Virus record (IMG/VR): IMGVR_UViG_3300034190_002068
Span: 1 to 33,560 of that record
DNA from: a virus
Length of the DNA stretch: 33,560 nucleotides
Strand: one strand, 5' to 3'
The notes under the pieces are model-generated. The model ran no database searches, was not told where the DNA came from, and saw nothing but the letters and a program-made list of their open reading frames with translations. Of this stretch, positions 30,992 through 33,560 are shown in pieces (the first letter of the stretch is position 1; every line of letters starts with the position of its first letter). Both the position numbers and the translations under genes were made by a program.

Positions 30992-31020
30992 ACCCTACCA
31001 TATACTTGACATTCTGTCAA
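30992..31020 (-). promoter_or_regulatory. Late-operon promoter with palindromic operator
   Basis: The minus strand reads TTGACA (31020-31015, full consensus), a 17-base spacer ending TGG, then TAGGGT (30997-30992), 7 bases before the ATG at 30984. The -35 sits inside the palindrome TTGACA-GAA-TGTCAA (31020-31006), a likely repressor or activator site. It is the best-formed promoter in the window and heads the packaging and virion operon. Confidence 0.65.
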
Positions 31021-31110
31021 TAGCCCCGTAAAGTCCTCACTTTTTTATAGGGGTACTTATGTATAGCAAATTTAAAGAAAAAAAATAAAGCTGACCGCCC
31101 CCACCCGTGT

Positions 31111-31142
31111 ACATATGTTCACTACTGCACATTTGTTCACTA
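31111..31142. repeat. Two 14-bp direct repeats, 18-bp period
   Basis: ACATATGTTCACTA (31111-31124) and ACATTTGTTCACTA (31129-31142) differ at one base and are spaced by CTGC. Such paired sites commonly bind a dimeric protein. Confidence 0.75.
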
Positions 31143-31290
31143 GTTAGCAGTCCAGATCATAGGGTCAATACTTCATATGCTTCCACAGGCTTTTAATCCA
31201 TGCCGGCATTTAGGCGGTTTGCTTCATGCGCGATAAAGCTTTTCTTCTTTTGCTTAGGATATATCTGACGGGCTTATGAGGTCGCAAAGT

Positions 31291-31323
31291 TTGACCAGGC
31301 ATTGACCAGGCGTTGACCAGGCA
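31291..31323. repeat. Three tandem 11-bp iterons
   Basis: TTGACCAGGCA, TTGACCAGGCG and TTGACCAGGCA run without gaps. The 11-bp period matches about one helical turn, so all units face the same side of the DNA. This arrangement is typical of iterons in replication origins or of terminase small-subunit and regulator sites. Confidence 0.85.
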
Positions 31324-31492
31324 TTCCATTTTTTCAGTATTCAAGCGGTTTTGGATCCTTCATGCGGTCTAAGGTATATGTACTACGGTTTAAAGACGTT
31401 TTCGGGCGGTTTGTTTGCGGTATACGGTGTCGGGGATGATGGTTGCGCGACGGTGTCAGGTACATTTGCGGGTTGACGGTGCCGACGGGCAC

Positions 31493-31516
31493 AAAAAAAA
31501 CCCGCTCGAAAGCGGG
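31493..31516 (-). terminator. Rho-independent terminator, minus strand
   Basis: CCCGCT (31501-31506), loop CGAA and AGCGGG (31511-31516) form a 6-bp stem. Read on the minus strand it is followed by eight T (31500-31493). It ends the transcript containing the 46-residue gene. A second hairpin GTGCC/GGCAC (31479-31492) lies just beyond. Confidence 0.9.
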
Positions 31517-31541
31517 CTTGTTACCGTTTGCTATCGGTTTG

Positions 31542-31682
31542 CTAGATGCAATTCTGTAGACAGCGCTCGAGCGCATCCTTATCATTCATGCGCACCGCTT
31601 GTCGGATCTCGGCAAACTCGAGCGCAATATGCGGGTCAACGGTATGATCCAAGCAACGTGAGATAAAGTATACCCAAGACAT
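31542..31682 (-). CDS. Small hypothetical protein (46 aa)
   Basis: The translation MSWVYFISRCLDHTVDPHIA then LEFAEIRQAVRMNDKDALER ends CLQNCI. It lies 2 bases beyond the stop of the 125-residue gene and immediately before a terminator, so it is very likely the second gene of that short operon. It has three cysteines and no signal or membrane segment, and its function is unknown. Confidence 0.6.
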   Translation of the reverse strand: MSWVYFISRCLDHTVDPHIALEFAEIRQAVRMNDKDALERCLQNCI

Positions 31683-31684
31683 GA

Positions 31685-32062
31685 CTAAAAACCCGCTGGT
31701 AGAAGTTTGCGCCCAAGCTCGCGACGTATGGCGTCATGATTGTCGCGGTTTTTGGAACCGTTTGCGCCCACTCCGGCACGACGGCGCAATTTTTCAATCT
31801 CGCGCAACTGTTCAAACTCCGCAACAAGCAGTAGACCGCTGTTGTCGTCTAACTCCGCTTGTCCGATGACGGTAAACCCGTGGTCTACCAGCCATTTGTA
31901 AGCGTCGTGTAAACTGTCGCGGGATTCGTAATCCCGATCGACGGTGACAGCGTCGCGGTCAAATCGCCCGCTTACTAGTTTGACGCGTGCGCCCAAGGTA
32001 TTAGTTGCGCCAAGGTAGCGCACACGGATTGCATGGTAATTTTTCAAGTAATCGTATGACAT
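31685..32062 (-). CDS. Conserved hypothetical phage/plasmid-type protein (125 aa)
   Basis: The N-terminus SYDYLKNYHAIRVRYLGATN followed by TLGARVKLVSGRF is a pattern I recall from proteins of unknown function in phages and mobile elements. A basic C-terminus (REIEKLRRRAGVGANGSKNR) suggests nucleic-acid contact. It is preceded by a leader sharing TAATTTTG-ATATAG-TAA with that of the clamp-like gene, so the two probably share regulation. A GC-rich stretch separates it from the clamp terminator. Confidence 0.65.
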   Translation of the reverse strand: MSYDYLKNYHAIRVRYLGATNTLGARVKLVSGRFDRDAVTVDRDYESRDSLHDAYKWLVDHGFTVIGQAELDDNSGLLLVAEFEQLREIEKLRRRAGVGANGSKNRDNHDAIRRELGRKLLPAGF

Positions 32063-32135
32063 AATTTTGATATAGTAACACGGGCGGAATTACCCGATTG
32101 CGGGAATATCGGGAAAACGGTGAATAAATGCAAAT

Positions 32136-32158
32136 AAAAAAACCCGCCATGTGGCGGG
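32136..32158 (-). terminator. Rho-independent terminator of the clamp-like gene
   Basis: CCCGCC (32143-32148), loop ATGT, GGCGGG (32153-32158), with seven T on the minus strand (32142-32136). It is very similar in stem and flanks (ACCCGC...GCGGGCTTGTT) to the terminator at 31493-31516. Confidence 0.9.
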
Positions 32159-32184
32159 CTTGTTTTGGTACACCTGGTAACGGT

Positions 32185-32745
32185 TTATTGACACCGTACA
32201 GGCATCAAGATTCCGCGCCCGTCATTACCTTTGGAATTGTTGGGCGCAACATGGATGCCTTGGCTTGGATCGGTAATGTCTAGTACTACTTCATCACTAC
32301 CTAGAGCTTGTGCCATTTCGTAAAGAAACTTGGCATTCAAACCGATGCGAACTTTGGTTTCATCGCGGGATGAATTAAAGACAGCTTTGACATTTGGAAA
32401 GGTATACTCTTCGCGGGTGAAAGTTTGACCGCTTGGCAAGGTAACGTTGCCATTTGCGCCCAAAACGCCCGTTGCTAACTTATCGCGTTGCGCTGTCTTG
32501 ATCGCGTCGACAGGAACCATACCCGACGTGTTGTCTACCTTATTGCAACTCTTGTCTAGATGGGTGGAATCGACGTGTAATACGACCATCTTTTTACCGT
32601 CTGTTGCTACCAGTTGCGCTTTATCCTTTACGGGCGGTAATGGCATGGCATCGCGGTCGCAAATGAGGTACGGGTTTGTTAAAACGTGACGGGTTGAATC
32701 TTTGGAAACGCACTTGTCGATCTTATTGAATTTGCTGATTTGCAT
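32185..32745 (-). CDS. Short beta-sliding-clamp (DnaN)-like protein (186 aa)
   Basis: The middle carries AQLVATDGKKMVVLHVDS (residues 43-60), the clamp-domain pattern xVATDGHRxxV, with MVPVDAIKTA (76-85). The C-terminal segment RIGLNAKFLYEMAQALGS (133-150), LDITDPSQG and the ending GILMPVRCQ match the last strands of beta clamps (VGFNxxYLxDxL ... YVIMPMR). Beta clamps are about 365 residues in three domains; this is half that size. It may form a different ring or act as a partial clamp or decoy that tethers host polymerase to phage DNA. It is a single-gene unit with its own leader and terminator. Confidence 0.75.
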   Translation of the reverse strand: MQISKFNKIDKCVSKDSTRHVLTNPYLICDRDAMPLPPVKDKAQLVATDGKKMVVLHVDSTHLDKSCNKVDNTSGMVPVDAIKTAQRDKLATGVLGANGNVTLPSGQTFTREEYTFPNVKAVFNSSRDETKVRIGLNAKFLYEMAQALGSDEVVLDITDPSQGIHVAPNNSKGNDGRGILMPVRCQ

Positions 32746-32886
32746 GGTAATTTTGGTATATAGTTAATGAATTGTCAGAATTGACGGTTCAAAGATTGCG
32801 CATCCATGCCGGGCTTTCAAGCGCAAAGTGAAAAGATTGTGAAGAAAAGTATTGCGCCCTCATGCCGGAGGCATTTGTTTTCCTGT
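32746..32886. promoter_or_regulatory. Divergent intergenic region between clamp-like and small plus-strand genes
   Basis: The clamp side contains the leader TAATTTTGGTATATAGTTAA (32748-32767), similar to that of the 125-residue gene. GTCA-GAAT-TGAC (32774-32785) is a short inverted repeat resembling, in half-site content, the late promoter palindrome. ATGCC-GGA-GGCAT (32872-32884 area) followed by TTTGTTTT is a weak hairpin on the plus strand. Confidence 0.35.
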
Positions 32887-32970
32887 ATGGAATTATTAAT
32901 CAATACCATCGCGGTAGCCATTACGGTTGTGGCTATCCATCACTATATGACTAAGGAAATAGATGAATAA
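32887..32970 (+). CDS. Tiny single-span membrane protein (27 aa)
   Basis: MELLINTIAVAITVVAIHHY then MTKEIDE: one hydrophobic span (residues 3-17) and a short charged tail. GGAGG lies 15 bases before the ATG, a wide spacing. The stop overlaps the next ATG (ATGAATAA), the best support for it being real. It could instead be a leader peptide for the following gene. Confidence 0.45.
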   Translation: MELLINTIAVAITVVAIHHYMTKEIDE

Positions 32971-33124
32971 AATGACTCAATACGCTATTAAAAAATATGA
33001 CGGGAAATTGTTTCCCGAAAGATACGAAACCCGCAAGCAAGCGGAAACAGAATTGCTTTACAAGTTAGGCACGGGCGCAAGCTACGGTCTCGCTTGGGTA
33101 GTAGAAATCCTTCAATCCAATTAA
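32963..33124 (+). CDS. Small hypothetical protein (53 aa)
   Basis: The translation MNKMTQYAIKKYDGKLFPER continues YETRKQAETELLYKLGTGAS. It is basic and soluble. A good ribosome site (AAGGAA, 6 bases before ATG) precedes it. It overlaps the preceding tiny membrane gene and is followed five bases later by the next. No family is known. Confidence 0.6.
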   Translation: MNKMTQYAIKKYDGKLFPERYETRKQAETELLYKLGTGASYGLAWVVEILQSN

Positions 33125-33128
33125 TCAC

Positions 33129-33305
33129 ATGACGCACAAATCTTACATACTTGCCTATACCATACGGGAGGGCGACACCTATGCAGACCACTATGAAGTC
33201 TTTGATAGCCTAGAAAACGCCCGCGATGAGTATCGGGCGATCCTACAGCAAGACAATCTTTACACAGCCAGTATCTCGCTAGGTATAGAGGGTACTGACA
33301 TCTAA
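33129..33305 (+). CDS. Small hypothetical protein (58 aa)
   Basis: MTHKSYILAYTIREGDTYAD then HYEVFDSLENARDEYRAILQ. This is an acidic alpha/beta sequence (a beta hairpin then a helix), of a type common in small phage early genes. No catalytic motif. It has no clear Shine-Dalgarno sequence. It continues a run of tiny plus-strand genes that leaves the window. Confidence 0.6.
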   Translation: MTHKSYILAYTIREGDTYADHYEVFDSLENARDEYRAILQQDNLYTASISLGIEGTDI

Positions 33306-33321
33306 CCAACCAACACACACT

Positions 33322-33560
33322 ATGGAAATTACAGTAAAACACGGATGGGAAACCACAACCGACTTCACCTCTAAGCTCAGTCAATATGCGCTCACAATGC
33401 AATGGCGTGACGGATCAGAGAGTATCGAATACTTCGACTATATCAGCGATGCCAGAGAAGCACTTGAGTTCCACCTTAGCCCAAGACGTTTTAATGGTTT
33501 AGAGATATGGATTGACGGCAAAAAACAGAAGGTAGAATCAAACGGAATCTATGGAATCAT
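33322..33560 (+). CDS. Hypothetical protein, partial at window end
   Basis: The frame opens at ATG 33322 (MEITVKHGWETTTDFTSKLS) and runs to the window edge without a stop, giving at least 79 residues. It resembles the preceding gene in composition (acidic, DGSESIEYFDYISDAREALE), suggesting tandem small related beta-alpha proteins. The function is unknown. Confidence 0.55.
   Translation, partial: MEITVKHGWETTTDFTSKLSQYALTMQWRDGSESIEYFDYISDAREALEFHLSPRRFNGLEIWIDGKKQKVESNGIYGI

Larger units (their letters stand above)
31021..31489. other. Gene-free region with repeats; candidate origin or packaging site
   Basis: About 470 bases without credible genes between the late-operon promoter and the first small minus-strand gene's terminator. 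It holds two imperfect direct repeats (31111-31142), the 11-bp iterons (31291-31323), AT-rich tracts (31068-31088), and several GCGGTTT-type words. These features resemble a replication origin or a terminase recognition (pac/cos) site next to the small terminase gene. I see no clear DnaA boxes. Confidence 0.45.

Noticed and set aside
31334-31585. 83-residue minus-strand frame
   Set aside because: It crosses the terminator hairpin at 31493-31516 and a low-complexity stretch, with no recognisable protein pattern.
31415-31666. 83-residue plus-strand frame
   Set aside because: It lies antisense to the 46-residue gene and across the terminator, with composition unlike nearby proteins.
1-33560. 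Temperate prophage interpretation
   Set aside because: No integrase, excisionase, CI-type repressor or attachment repeats were found. This is limited by the window.
1-33560. CRISPR array or insertion sequence
   Set aside because: No regularly spaced repeat-spacer array and no transposase or terminal inverted repeats were seen. The repeats found are short iteron-like or paired direct repeats.

Overview
This window looks like most of the genome of a tailed, probably podovirus-like bacteriophage (Caudoviricetes). The evidence is a complete packaging and head module, two very large virion proteins of the internal/ejection type, fibre and adhesin genes, no tape-measure or sheath gene, and dense packing with ATGA/TAATG overlaps. 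Several small families (DUF6321-like, the PYSKYSPKQ-type short basic protein, the arabinofuranosidase-like adhesin, an SU10/DUF5309-type capsid) are ones I associate with marine and uncultured environmental phages. That habitat is an inference and the host cannot be named. I see no integrase, repressor, tRNA or CRISPR, and no DNA polymerase or RNA polymerase gene. The last gene is cut by the window edge, so missing genes may lie outside.

Region 1 (1-9024, plus strand): early/replication and nucleotide module. It runs from two tiny proteins and a stand-alone DnaA domain IV-like protein, through a 370-nt gene-free stretch that looks like a structured RNA, to a PD-(D/E)XK nuclease, an OB-like protein, a MazZ/DUF5664-like domain, a TOPRIM primase-helicase, an HNH nuclease, a SWIM zinc-finger protein, a DEDD exonuclease, a PAPS-reductase-like ATP-pyrophosphatase flanked by direct repeats, and an endonuclease VII-like protein. 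It ends in a strong hairpin terminator.

Region 2 (9020-31020, minus strand, so transcribed right to left): late operon in the order terminase small subunit, terminase large subunit, portal, virion lysozyme, scaffold, major capsid, probable decoration protein, a terminator, neck/adaptor, adhesin, holin-like membrane proteins, four small Lys/Arg-rich proteins, fibre, further structural proteins and the two ejection-type proteins. A consensus-like promoter overlapped by a TTGACA-N3-TGTCAA palindrome sits at its head. Several internal genes carry an extended -10 sequence 5-7 bases before the ATG, which suggests leaderless transcripts.

Region 3 (31021-33560): a 520-base gene-free stretch with 11-bp iterons and an 18-bp-period repeat (candidate origin or packaging site). 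Then come three minus-strand genes in two separately terminated units, including a short beta-clamp-like protein. A divergent plus-strand set of tiny genes runs off the end.

Working model: the DnaA-like protein, clamp-like protein and primase-helicase could redirect host replication to phage DNA at a repeat-containing origin, with the nucleases degrading or processing DNA. The late operon then builds a short-tailed virion. The least explained elements are the structured RNA candidate (about 686-1050), the repeat-bounded PAPS-reductase cassette and the cluster of small basic late proteins.
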